DNA of 64,000 bases from Thunnus maccoyii (Eukaryota; Chordata; Actinopteri; Scombriformes; Scombridae). The stretch lies in contig NC_056544.1 in NCBI RefSeq assembly GCF_910596095.1, positions 10,029,155 to 10,093,154 on the forward strand, read 5' to 3'. The notes beneath the pieces are model-generated. The model was not told the DNA's origin. It saw only the letters and a program-made list of their open reading frames with translations, and searched no databases. Position 1 is the first letter of the stretch, and each line of letters begins with the position of its first letter. Made by a program: the position numbers and the translations under genes. Positions 1-10,655 of the stretch are shown one piece after another.

Positions 1-1399
1 CAAGGTTCATGGTTGTTGGATTTGGCTTGTTGTATGCTTCTGGTTGATTTGGGAGGATACCTCTTTGAGCTGAAGGGTTTCGCTGCCAGACAGACGTCTG
101 CCTCTTTTCCACTGACACTTCCCTTGGAAGTATAGAAGTTGACTTATTCATAGGTAGCTGTCCTCACACTGAAAAGTTGTTTTTCAGCTTTGAGCGCGGT
201 GACTCCAAATATTCCAGCCATTCTTACTGACGTGTTTGTTCTGAATTTTGTTATCCTGGCACTCAGTCAACAGTATGATTGCTGTTGGTTTAGATGCAAG
301 ATCCTCAGACTGTTGGGATGTGTTATGAACCAAGCGCACATCCTCAAAGTGTGTGGCTCTGCCTATGCGATAGTTTCCTGTTTCCAACCGGCACAAAAGA
401 CAGAATTCATATGTACAGTATCCAGGTCTTGTGCCAGCTCCTTGGCTTACAGTTTCACTCTAACACCGAGCCCCAAGGGCAATTCCTATGCCAGGATTTG
501 GGCTCAGTGAAGCTAATTGTGTGTGGAAATGTAATGGCTGACCTCGGTTTAATTCCCCCTATACTTGGCTGGATGCTGGAATGTAGGTGATAGGACAGAC
601 AGCAGCCAGAGCTGCTGATGTGGAAAAGCAGGAGGTGATGAAGTGTGAGTAATAAGGGAGATTGAGGAGAAGCTAAAAGAGAGGAATGTGTTTAATTAGG
701 TTGCTAATGAGCTTTTTAATGCATCGGGGGAGGGCGCGCCCAATGCTGTGATGGGCGAATAGGAGAAGGGTGTGTGTGTGTGTGTGATGCTTGTGTGTGT
801 ATGCATGTTATGCTTCGTGTCGCTGACATGCCAATGATTAATTTATGGCCTCATCTGTATGCAACAGCGAGAGATAGACAGAAAAGGAGCAGGAGGAGGA
901 GGAGGAGGAGAGGGAAAGAGAAAGGATCATGTTGTCAGAGCATGATTTAGAGAGCGTCCCCGGTGTTTGCGTGTGCGAACGCTCACATATCGCCGCTGCT
1001 CCTCACCTGCCATTGGCTGCTCAATGATGTTAGGGCAGATAGCGGAGAGAGAGAGAGGATATGAGATGCACTGCTATCTGTAAAGTATCTTCAGCTATGA
1101 GGGCCTTAAAAACAAGGACACTGGCTGAGGAACAAAGGACAGTCAGATGCTGTGGCGCTCTCTCCAAGACAGCTGAGAAATATGTTGAACTTTTATTAAA
1201 ACTAAAAATGTGATGAATAGATTTGGCATTTTATTGTTTGTAGCCACAAGGTTTTAGGTTTATGCGGGATATATAACACTAAGATGGATTAGACCTTTAT
1301 CCGCTGGTTGGAAGCACTTAGAGGAGTAACAATGAGCTGCATGTTTTGTTTAAAGTGGCTGTGAACCTGCCGCTGACCTGTGTGGTTTTGTGTTTGCAG
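1..1399 (+). other. Intron (last) of the EphB-type receptor gene
   Basis: No open frame here resembles the Eph kinase domain or the rest of the SAM domain, and the stretch ends in a clear splice acceptor (TTTGCAG before base 1400), so I read it as intron. It carries a short TG microsatellite near 770-788, an AGG run near 890-911 and AT-rich homeodomain-like stretches near 690-730 and 830-850. The short open frames at 190-590 show no recognisable protein family. Assignment as intron is inference from the downstream exon. Confidence 0.5.
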
Positions 1400-1511
1400 G
1401 GACCTGCTGCGGCTGGGAGGCACGCTGCCAGGACACAACAGGAAGAGTCCGGACAGCAGTCAGGAAGTCATTCGGCAACAGATGAGCCAAACTCTCCCCA
1501 TCAGAGTGTGA
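1400..1511 (+). CDS. ephb3: Terminal coding exon of an EphB receptor tyrosine kinase (ephb3-like), partial gene
   Basis: The 3'-most coding exon of an ephrin-B receptor, encoding the end of the SAM domain and the C-terminal PDZ-binding tail. After the acceptor TTTGCAG, base 1400 completes a codon, and 36 codons then run from DLLRLGGTLPGH to QMSQTLPIRV and a TGA at 1509-1511. The DLLR.G.TL.GH opening is the conserved start of the last Eph exon. The ending resembles my recollection of human EPHB3 (QMNQTLPVQV), including a hydrophobic C-terminal valine suited to PDZ binding. The middle is unusually diverged: the typical GHQKKIL is GHNRKSP here. All other exons lie upstream, outside the window. 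EPHB3 being on the same human chromosome arm as PIK3CA gives mild synteny support. It could be another EphB paralogue or a decaying ohnologue; family confidence is moderate and paralogue confidence lower. Confidence 0.57.
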
Positions 1512-3200
1512 GCCGCTGCCAACCTGGAGGATACAGATTTAAAACTACCTAGAAACTCTGACGTGAAGAGCTCAATGTAAAATAAAAAGAAGAAAATAAA
1601 AAGAAGGAAGCTACAGCTACAGCGAGAGGACCGTTACGGACGTTTCTTTCCGTGAGCGACTGGGGGATTTAATGTCCGTTAAAAGAGAACTTCCCATCGC
1701 AAGTGTGTGTGTTCATTACTTGACACTTTGTGGATTTGTGACTGTTGACATAAAGCCAAACTTCCTGTTGCCCCCCCTCTCAGGTTGTGTTTGCATGTCT
1801 GCATGTGTTTTTCTGCTGGTTGGGAATCAGTCTTTTTCTTCGCTTCGCCCGGTTCCTCACACTGAGGACGAGAGAGCTCACACAGATGATAGGATTCAGT
1901 GTCTAGAAAGATACAACAGTGCCAAGACCAAGCAAATGTTTGCTTAAAACTTACTCCTTTAAGACAGCCACACATCTGTAGACCTTCAATCCAATCAATC
2001 TTTTTTTTTTTTTTTTTTTTTTTTTAACCCAACCAACTATTCTTTTACTGTTTTACATTTTTTTTGGAACCAAGACAAAAAAAGAAAAAAAAAAAAACAC
2101 TTTCATCCGCTTCCTCTTAAATACTGTCTTCCACATGTACTGGGAGACATACGTGTTACAATTCTGTACAAAGCATCCGAGTCTTCACGTCGTCTCTCTG
2201 CCAGAGGAGAGACGTCACTGACACTGTGCGGGACACGTCATGTGCATGCCAAAGTGGAAACTTCTTCATGAGAAAAACAAGCAAACGTACCAATAAGTTC
2301 CACATTAACTGTTGCTTCGGTGGCGTTTGCTGTAAGGACTTTTAATGTCCACGTTTTCTTAACCTTGTTTGATTCATATACGCATTGTTTTGAATGCTAA
2401 GTTATTATCTATTATCGCAAAGAGGTGTTTTTTGTGTTTTTTTTACAAGTGCCGGGGCTTAACTTTTTTATTATAATGTTTGTTTGCTTTTTTCAGTCAT
2501 TAACAAACCAGACAGACATGAATGAGTGAGATTAGCAGGAGAAGTTCTGCTCAGACAGAATAATTACCTTTTAAAAACACCGAGAAGACTTTGTCCAGAT
2601 TGTTCTTTGGCCTTTTTTTTTAAAAAAAAAAAAAGAAAAGCGCCCGTGGTAGTGCCGTGTTGTATATTTTTACTTTGGCGAATGTGTTGCAGATCAGTGG
2701 GAATTAAAAAGGTCACTATCCCGATGGTGGCTTTGCGACCTTAATATCGACCTGACCTACAAACATTAATGTAAAAACAAATCACTCATTGGTTCATTTC
2801 TCCTGACGTGTTTTCTTCAGCACGCCAGCTGTCAATGCAGTTCCTATTTAAACGACTGCTTGTATATAACACTATACTTCTATTAGACCAATCCGCTCAG
2901 CATTTACAACTATCTGACCTGACTTTGGCCTCTCTACAGTATGACCCTGGTTTATATGCTTGTTTGTTTATTGTTGACGAGCAAACAATGAGAGAAATTA
3001 CAGTCCAGTCATTACATATCTGAAACTATATGTCACAATGAAATAAGAAAATGTGTGTCTGTTAGGGCAGACTTTTTCCTGTGCAATTAAAGGTGTATTA
3101 GATTGTAAAAAAAATGCCAGAAAACTAGAACAAAAATAAGCATTTCTGTTTCAGTATTTTTACGATAATCATATGCAAATAAATTATTAAACGGATCTCT
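1512..3200 (+). other. Probable 3'UTR of the EphB-type gene
   Basis: Sequence after the TGA has no coding signature. Candidate polyadenylation signals are AATAAA at about 1583 and 1596, ATTAAA near 3086 and AATAAA at 3178-3183, so the UTR may be very short or about 1.7 kb. A poly-T run lies at about 2001-2025 and an A-rich stretch at about 2080-2097. The end point is inferred from the last AATAAA. Confidence 0.4.
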
Positions 3201-6200
3201 GGTATTCTCTTTGATTTCTCGGCGGGTTCACCAGGCTGAAGTTCCAGGTCTCCTCTCATCCAGCCAAAGGATGAAAAAAAAAGGGAGTGTGTTTTACCTC
3301 CTCAGTCGGAATATCACAGCAGCTTTGGATGGACTCATTAAGTTTTAAGATTAATCAAAGACTGGTCCACGCAGCTCGCCAATTAGCGAGACCACAGGAC
3401 TATTCTGGGGATTTCAGCCTCTGTTGCATGAGAGGCTTCAAGGAGGCAAAGTTAATCTGGCTTCACACCAAATGTCAGTGTTGTTTGGCTTTAATCTGTC
3501 AGACGGGACACATACACGGTCTCTCTCAGATGAGAATGCAGATGAGTGGAGCTGTCACCTCCTGTTTTTATTGACTGTGAGGAAGCTCAACTATCGGGAG
3601 GGGGGCTCGCTGGGTTCATACTTAACCATTTTTGACTCGCTGCTCAGACAACGGCTGCATGATCAGCCACCAAAGGGAGCGCTGCTGGTGTCGTGTTCTC
3701 TGTATGTTCCTTAATCATCTCTGTCGCTCTCACAGGATGTTATACACACCAGGTGAACACAAAGGCCCTCAGAAGCACACAGATCGAAACGCGCAATATA
3801 TGCAGACACGGAGCCGCTGAATGTAACATCATCGGGTGACCTGCGAAGCGTGGCATTTATCATGTGTGCCAAAAGCTTTGCAGATAGGCAGCAGATAAAT
3901 GCTCTGTGGTGGTTTAGCTGCTCTTTCCTTGATGTAAAAAAGAAGATGTGCTTGACCTTGGAGAGTAATATTCTGCATACAAGTCTGCTGAGGAGGAAGT
4001 CTTCCAGTGAAAAGCTGCAAAAGACATATTTTGAAGGGAGCCCAGCTTTTAATCAAGTCCAAAAACACCAAGGGGAGCCTATTTTTAAATGTTTGCTTGG
4101 CATTTTTCATTGACACAATGTCAAAAGTGAAGTGTTGCATCCTGTTTACCATTAAACATTTGAAGCTTTTCCAGCATCTGGCTCTCTGCTCACCAGAGAA
4201 AACGTTCGCAGTCGAGCCAGATATGTAATATTTTACACCACGGCATCCTAAAGATGATGCAAAATGGCAGCAAACCTAAAGGAAAATATCTCATTATCGT
4301 ATTACAGACCATTAAGCGATGAGAAATCAGCTGCGACAGTTTCTCACAGAGAATTTAATGAGCGTGCTCGGTGGAGGGAAAAGTGAGGATGTGATGACAG
4401 GATGACACAGTTTTTATTTCATGGCTGCTGGTTGCTCCTCAGTGACCAGACAGTTTGCGGTTCCACGTCAAATCCCTACATCACCAGAGTGATCCCCACG
4501 ATTACTGCAAGATTAGCAGCAGCTGGGCCGTTATACTGGATGTACATAATCACACACAAACACCAGCCAAGACAGGGCACACAGGAAAAAAGACACATAG
4601 GCGCACTGCATATACAAATGCATATTCATATGCATAACTATACACACTAGTAACCCCCCTCCCACCCCTCCCCACTTCACGCACAGATCTGGTGGATTGG
4701 CAGTGATTTGTCAGATTTAGCTGCATCTACTTGTGTACCCCTTCTGAATGCACCAGTCAGTTTTCTTCCAAGCTCAAAGCATTCATTTGCCATCCTGTCC
4801 AAAGCAAGTTTAATGCCTCCAATTACAGGGGGTCTGCAAGCAGGCAGATTTGGAGCGAGGAGGCTTGGCAGGAGAGTTTGCTACGCATCAGGGCCTTTTA
4901 ACAGAGTAGTGATTTGCTGCTGGTGGTGCTGAAGCTGCCTGTGCCGGCTCATCAATGGAAAACTACCCTCTTTATGGTAAAGCGCATGCAGCACTAAGCC
5001 GAAACCGTGAGGAGAGACACAAAAATATCAGGCTTTTAACGAGTCGGTACCGGCTCTTTTTCATACTGTGTGTGGAGGAATTTCTGCATCTCTGCACCGC
5101 AAGCACAAATGGAAATCAAAGTCTTTTCAGCAATAATTTTTATGTAAAACTGTCTGTGTTTTAATGGAATATTCTGAGACGCTGTACAGGAGTGTCATGG
5201 TGGGAAGGCAGCAAATGAAAGAAACGCTGCAAACAGACAAGAGGTGAAACCTTTTATCTTTAAATCAGATGTGATTTTTTATTGTTTTATTAAAAGCAGC
5301 TTGGCTTTGACCTTGACAGTTATGCATTTTTGAGTTTATCTTTTTTTGTTTTTTGAAAGGTGTTAGCTATATTGTCAGTAAAGTTTATAAAACCCAGATT
5401 TTATTCATGCATATTCATATATTTGATGATATGCGCCAGAATGAGAAGAAGTATCATAGAACGCAACATTTACAGGATCATTTTCTGCACTCAACATGGC
5501 ATAAAACATTAATTACTGCAGTTGTGCTATATGATATCTGACAAAAAATATGCTCAATTATGTACTGTAATCTATTACAGCACTTACTTATTCCCACTAA
5601 AGGCATCCATTTTCACAGACACTAATTAAGCAATATGAATCTTTAGAAAATGGTGTATAATTTTCTAATTTATCCATAATTTTACATTTAACTCAATTCA
5701 GAATAAAGCCACAAGTTCTGAGACATTCTTCTTTTTTAATCCAAATTAATGGATTACATTTACCATTTCTTGTAACCAGATTATTGTAATCTTGTTAAAG
5801 ATAATCCGTTACTCCATAACCCTGGTCTTCAAGTATTATATCTGAATATATTTCAGTAGAGCAGCTACCACTGAATGCCACTGTAATCTTTTCTGCAGCA
5901 TCACCTCTAATGAAAAATATAAATGGAGAGCTGCAAAACATCTCATTACAGAAATACTCAATTTTCCCCTCAAATGATTTGTTCACATTTAATTAAAAAA
6001 GCCGCAACACAGAAACACCCTCAAACGCACACACACATATACACACACACACACATGTCTGCTGTGGTAAATAATGCTTCCCAATTTCGCCTTTACCTCG
6101 CAGCACTTTCCTCCTGAAAGCCTTTAGTGTTGCAGGGACTGATGATTAGCATGACAGTGCACTTTGTGCTCAGAGAGGCTTCCCCACCTCTGCCGTCTCT

Positions 6201-6536
6201 GGCTGCATCTCTGCAGTGTGTGTGATCCATTAAATGGCCTCTGAAGCCCCAGCCATTGATTAACGGGTGTCAGTACCCTGTTGGGTTTGAAGGATGGTGC
6301 GCTGTGCATCAGAAAAGTGGCTACTAGCTGCTAACCCCCCACCCTCGCCACCACCACCACCACCACCCCTGATACACTGTTGCTGCCAGGGTGGCTGATC
6401 TCTGGGCCACAGCCACCCACAGTTTGAGGAGAATCAGCAGGGACAGGACAGCAAATGAGGGCAGGAGGAAGGGAGTGAGGGAGGACGGAGGAGAGGGGTA
6501 TAAATGTAAAGATGAGAGATTGAGGATAAATCACTG
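3201..6536. other. Intergenic, no gene recognised
   Basis: The short open frames here (the longest about 107 codons) show no family resemblance and no splice-consistent partners. There is a small CA tract at about 6029-6056. The segment 6120-6310 is less AT-rich than its surroundings, has few simple repeats, and contains compact AT cores such as CCATTAAATGG and CCATTGATTAACGG, so it is a possible conserved non-coding element. That is inference from composition only. Confidence 0.4.
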
Positions 6537-7552
6537 TTAAAGGAATAGTTTTGGGAAATATGCTAATTGGCCTTCTTGCCAGGAGTTAGATGGGAAGATT
6601 GATGCAACTCAATCGTGTCTGTAGATTTTGTTATATTTTACAGTGTACAAGGACAAAGATTTCTGACTTTTCACCTCATGGCAACATGACAGCGTAACCA
6701 TGGCATCCCAGTCGAAAACACACACACACACAGCTCAGCAGTGAAATGTCACATCCTCACTCTGTCCAAGTCACGATTAGCAGCAGCCAATTAAAAGAAT
6801 AGTTGGACATCTCTAGAAATATGCTTATTACACTGCTGGATGTTAGATGAAAAGATTGATGCCACTCTTATGTCTGTACAGTAAATAAGAAGCTACAGCC
6901 AGCACTTGATTAGCTTAGCTTAGCTTAGCTTACCTTAGCACAATGACTGGAAACAAGGGAACAGTTATTCTGGTGTTTTTACACTTTCGTACAAAACCCA
7001 AAGTGTAAAAATGATGTTCGCATTTTACAGGTTTAAAGGAATGTGTTGGACTATTTCTTGGCTGGAGCCATTAACTTCCTGGTCCTGGCCAGGAAATAGT
7101 CTGGCACATAACCCCTTGTAAAATACTGAATTGTCATTTTTTACATAACAGTTTTTGTAAGGATTAAACAATCGAGATATAATGTGTTAAGTAGTGAACT
7201 TTAGAGGTGCTGGATTTTTTTAGCTAGCTGTTTCCCTGTCTTTCCAGTTTTTTCGCTAAGTTTAAGCTAATCTGCTGCCTCTATAGCCACATATTTACCA
7301 TACAGACATGAAAATGGTATCTATCATTTCATCTAACTTTCAGTGAGAAAGCTGGTAAGTGTATTTCCCAAAATATTGAACTATTCCTTTAATTGGCAGC
7401 TGGTAATTGTGACTTGGACAGGGTGAGGATGTGACATTTCACTGCTGAGCTCTGTGTGTGTTCGTCATGACTATGCTGTCATGTTGCCATGAAGTGAAAA
7501 ATCAGAAAACAGACATGACATTGTCTATTGGACACTGTAAAATATAACAGAA
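6537..7552. repeat. Compound foldback transposon relic (TTAAAGG family inside a larger inverted repeat)
   Basis: An inner element runs from 6791 (TTAAAAGAATAG) to 7392 (CTATTCCTTTAA) with ends that are reverse complements. Outside it, about 6625-6790 is mirrored in reverse complement by about 7393-7550; shared tracts include GTTATATTTTACAGTGT and GTGAAATGTCACATCCTCAC. The pair is inserted in an older copy of the same family starting at 6537. The inner arms carry the GCTTAGCTTAGC motif typical of a dispersed fish repeat. A tight hairpin (GACTATTTCTTGG against CCAGGAAATAGTC) lies near the centre at about 7049-7105. No transposase is encoded. Confidence 0.85.
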
Positions 7553-9169
7553 TCTAGTCTGAGGGAGCATCTAAAAGACCTGGGTGTGTTTCAAAGCACC
7601 AAAGCGTTGAGCTCTTGGTGAAAAGAGGGGCCAACAGAGATCATTAGCATGCATGTGAATGGGGCTGGAAAGAAAGAACAGATTATGCATTTGTATGTTT
7701 GCTGATGAGATAGAGGGGTTTAGGTCCCTCAACCCAGTTTGAATCACAAATCCCCACCAGGGGAGGGGAAAGGCCATGGATAGAGAAGAGCAGGAAGAGA
7801 CAGACTTTAGGCTTTTGAGTAAACGTAGTGGGGGTGTATGATGCTGTGGTCTCAGAGCAGATGTCCCAAATTGGCAAAGAAAAGAAAAGAAGACCAAAGG
7901 GATTGGTGGATCCCGAGCTTAACTCCTATCCTCCTAAATCTGCAAAGTATCTGTGTGGAGCGTTGGGGCGGATCGCATCGCCAGGCTGCCAGTCAAAGTT
8001 TTGAGAGGTTGTTTTCAGAGGCCCTTTTGTTGTGGCCCGTGGGGCGTGTTAGCAACAAGGCCGTGAGTGAGAAGGCTGGCTGGCTGGCTTCAGGGACTCT
8101 CCTCTACATGTGGAGGGCTTTACAGTTCGCTGGAAAGATGAGGAGAGACAGGGAACAAAAACACTTCCTCACCGTCCGAGCTGAGAGCAGCGGCGAGCCA
8201 GTATGTCACACTGTCTAGTCGTGTTACCGGGGTCAATCGCACTCATGTTGACAGTGATATGTTTCACCGTAGGTTTGTAATTAAATAGGAGGAGGCTGTT
8301 TGACTGAAATACAGCCTGATCTCTTTTTGTCTATATCACAAAGAGACACAAACACACACACACGCATATTCTTATCGCCTGAAACTACCTGTATATTTGA
8401 AATAAATGGCCTGCCAAGCATTTGATGGGTTGGCTAGAAATCCCAAATGCTTATACTGCCTTGGCTGCTTTCAAGTAATCATCCCCATGGTAACACCTGA
8501 CACCAGCTATTCATCATGCAGCCCATATAAACTCCAGCATATTCACAACAACAAGTCACACAGTCAAGTTTTTATACCCGCTGCTGACAAATAGCCACAC
8601 AAAACATGTCTGCGCATGATGATGCACTCAGAATCAAAGAGCTAGGCTGCGTGTGTGTGCGTTTGCTTGGAGGTGCGTGTGTCATGTTGCATCATGCAGC
8701 ATCCTCAACAATAATTGTCAGTCATTAACGTTAATGTGACAGGTGAAAGTGAATTTGTGAAGATGACATTGACTCTAATGAGATGCTATAGTTTCTATCA
8801 GCCGCTCGAGCGTGCAGCACCGGTAGATGAATATTCAGGAATCAGAGCCTCATTTAGCATTAACACAAAATGGAAATTCTTTGGTTTTAAATTAGATAAG
8901 GTTGCACACATAGCACAAATAGTCCTACTGTAGGTACTGTGCTGGTGCTGTTATTTTTTCTTTCGCTGTGCTTCAACCATCTGTCAGTGATATTGATGTT
9001 TCTCAGCAAGGGCTACAGGGCTCAGGATGAAGGAAAGGAGTGAGGAAATATTTGTGGATGTAGTCATACACATCTTCTCATCACTCCTTCACACTGAGTC
9101 TGGGGACGCATATAGAGACCTGAGGTTTGATACTGGACTGCAATCAGTTTTAGTCAGTGGTGAGAGCAC
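7553..9169. other. Intergenic, no gene recognised
   Basis: The longest open frame (about 126 codons at 7838-8218) has no recognisable domain, no splice partners and a low-complexity composition. There is a short CA tract at about 8350-8364. I see nothing else that supports a gene or RNA. Confidence 0.4.
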
Positions 9170-10055
9170 ACATATAGAAATACTCAGGCACAAGTAAAAG
9201 TCTTGCATTCAAAGCTTAAGGAAAAGTACACAAGTACACAACTTTGGCAGTTAAATTACTCTATAATATATATGTGTTGGGTATATTAATCTATATCATA
9301 ATCCACAAAGTAACTACGGCTGTCAAATAAATGTAGTGGAGTCAACAGTAGCATATGAAGTACAAGAAAATGAGAATACTCAAGTATAAGTATGTCAAAA
9401 TTGTGCTTAAACTTGCATTAACTGTTTATTGGCCACTTGGAGCAGCAGAAAAAAGGTGTAAATACAACACATCATAACCCTTTAAACCTGTTAGCAAACA
9501 TGCTTATTTACACATTCAGCAGTTACAGAGAAACATTAACATTCATTGGGAGTTGTGTTTCTGTCTACCTGGTGAGTGTAAATCCAATATTCACTCTCTT
9601 TTAGTTCTCTGTTTTTGCTCTCTACCGACTCCTGAGGGAATTATCTGTCTCTTTAGCTGTTAAATGCTCCACTATGTTCACCAGCAATCCGCGAACTGTG
9701 TCTGTTTGCCGTTTGATGCTGAGTAGGTAGTGTACAGTGGGTTTTTACAGTTTTTTCTCCGAAAACAGCTGCCTGCTGCGGCCAATAATGACGCTATGAG
9801 AGTAGTGAGAGTGAACCAAAACAGTAACGCTGCAGCCAGACCGCTCAACAATGAGCTGAAACTTGTTATAAAGCTCCGTAAAGCCGAGCAGAGCTGCAGA
9901 GTCGGGTGGTAATTCTCTGTAGGTTCATCAGTTCAAGTAGCATCTCTCACATTAAGTATTGTCATTTGATATATTGTTATTATTAAAAATATTGATTATA
10001 GCCATTTTAAGTGCAGTACCTAAAGTACAGTACTAAGTTACATTCAACCACTTGT
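9170..10055. repeat. Dispersed repeat rich in AAGTA/AGTAC motifs, interrupted by a second repeat
   Basis: Bases 9170-9412 and about 10007-10055 carry the ACTCAAGTA / AAAGTACAGTACT signature of a very common teleost non-autonomous repeat. Between them, about 9413-10006 is unrelated sequence that includes a GC-richer block (9770-9910) around AACAGCTGCCTGCTGCGGCC, which I believe is itself a dispersed fish repeat. The arrangement reads as one element inserted into another. Family assignment is from memory, not from a search. Confidence 0.6.
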
Positions 10056-10064
10056 TAGCAATGC

Positions 10065-10655
10065 TAGCAGCATGGCTCTAGCGATGGCAATAACAGTCTG
10101 TCAGTCGATCAGTCCATCACTTTAGTCCAGACTGAAATATCTCAACAACTATTGGAAGTATTACTGTAACATATTCTGCAGATGTTCATGTTCTCCAGAG
10201 GATGAATCCTACTGACTTTGGTGGTCCTCTGACTTCTCCTCTAGCACCACCATGAAGTTGACATTTGTGGATTTCAATGTCTCAACAACTATTGGTTGGA
10301 TTATCAGGAAATCTGGTACACACATTCATGCTCCATTCATAATTATTTCTAATAACTTACAACTAACTTCCGTAACTTTTCATCAAGCGCCATCATCAGG
10401 TCAAAATTTCAGTTTGTTCCGTACTTTGGTTCATGACCAAATTCTTGTAAAACTAATAGCATCAAATAACATCAGCTGTACTTTGTGTGTTATAGATGCT
10501 GACATTAGCAAATGTCAGCATCTATATGTTAAGATGGTGAACATTGTTAATATTGTACTTGATAAACATCAGCACATTAGCATGCTAACATTTAAAATTT
10601 AGCTCAAAACACAACCTGACAGAGCAGCTGGCATGGCTGTAGAATCTTAGTCTTG
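10065..10655. repeat. Dispersed repeat, copy 1 (CCAGACTGAAATAT family)
   Basis: Shares ordered blocks with 34008-34735: CCAGACTGAAATAT, CAACAA.TATTGG, GTACACACA.TCATG, TTTTCATC, CCATCATCAGGTCAAA, TTAGCATGCTA and GGCATGGCTGTAGA. No coding capacity is evident. It contains a perfect 16-bp inverted repeat with a 4-base loop at 10491-10526. Confidence 0.75.
10491..10526. repeat. Perfect 16-bp stem, 4-base loop hairpin
   Basis: TATAGATGCTGACATT (10491-10506), loop AGCA, then AATGTCAGCATCTATA (10511-10526), an exact reverse complement. It lies in a dispersed repeat, so it is probably a property of that repeat and not a dedicated RNA gene. Confidence 0.9.

Noticed and set aside
7838-8218. 126-codon frame on the + strand
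   Set aside because: No recognisable family, no transcript-like flanks, and it lies just after a transposon cluster.
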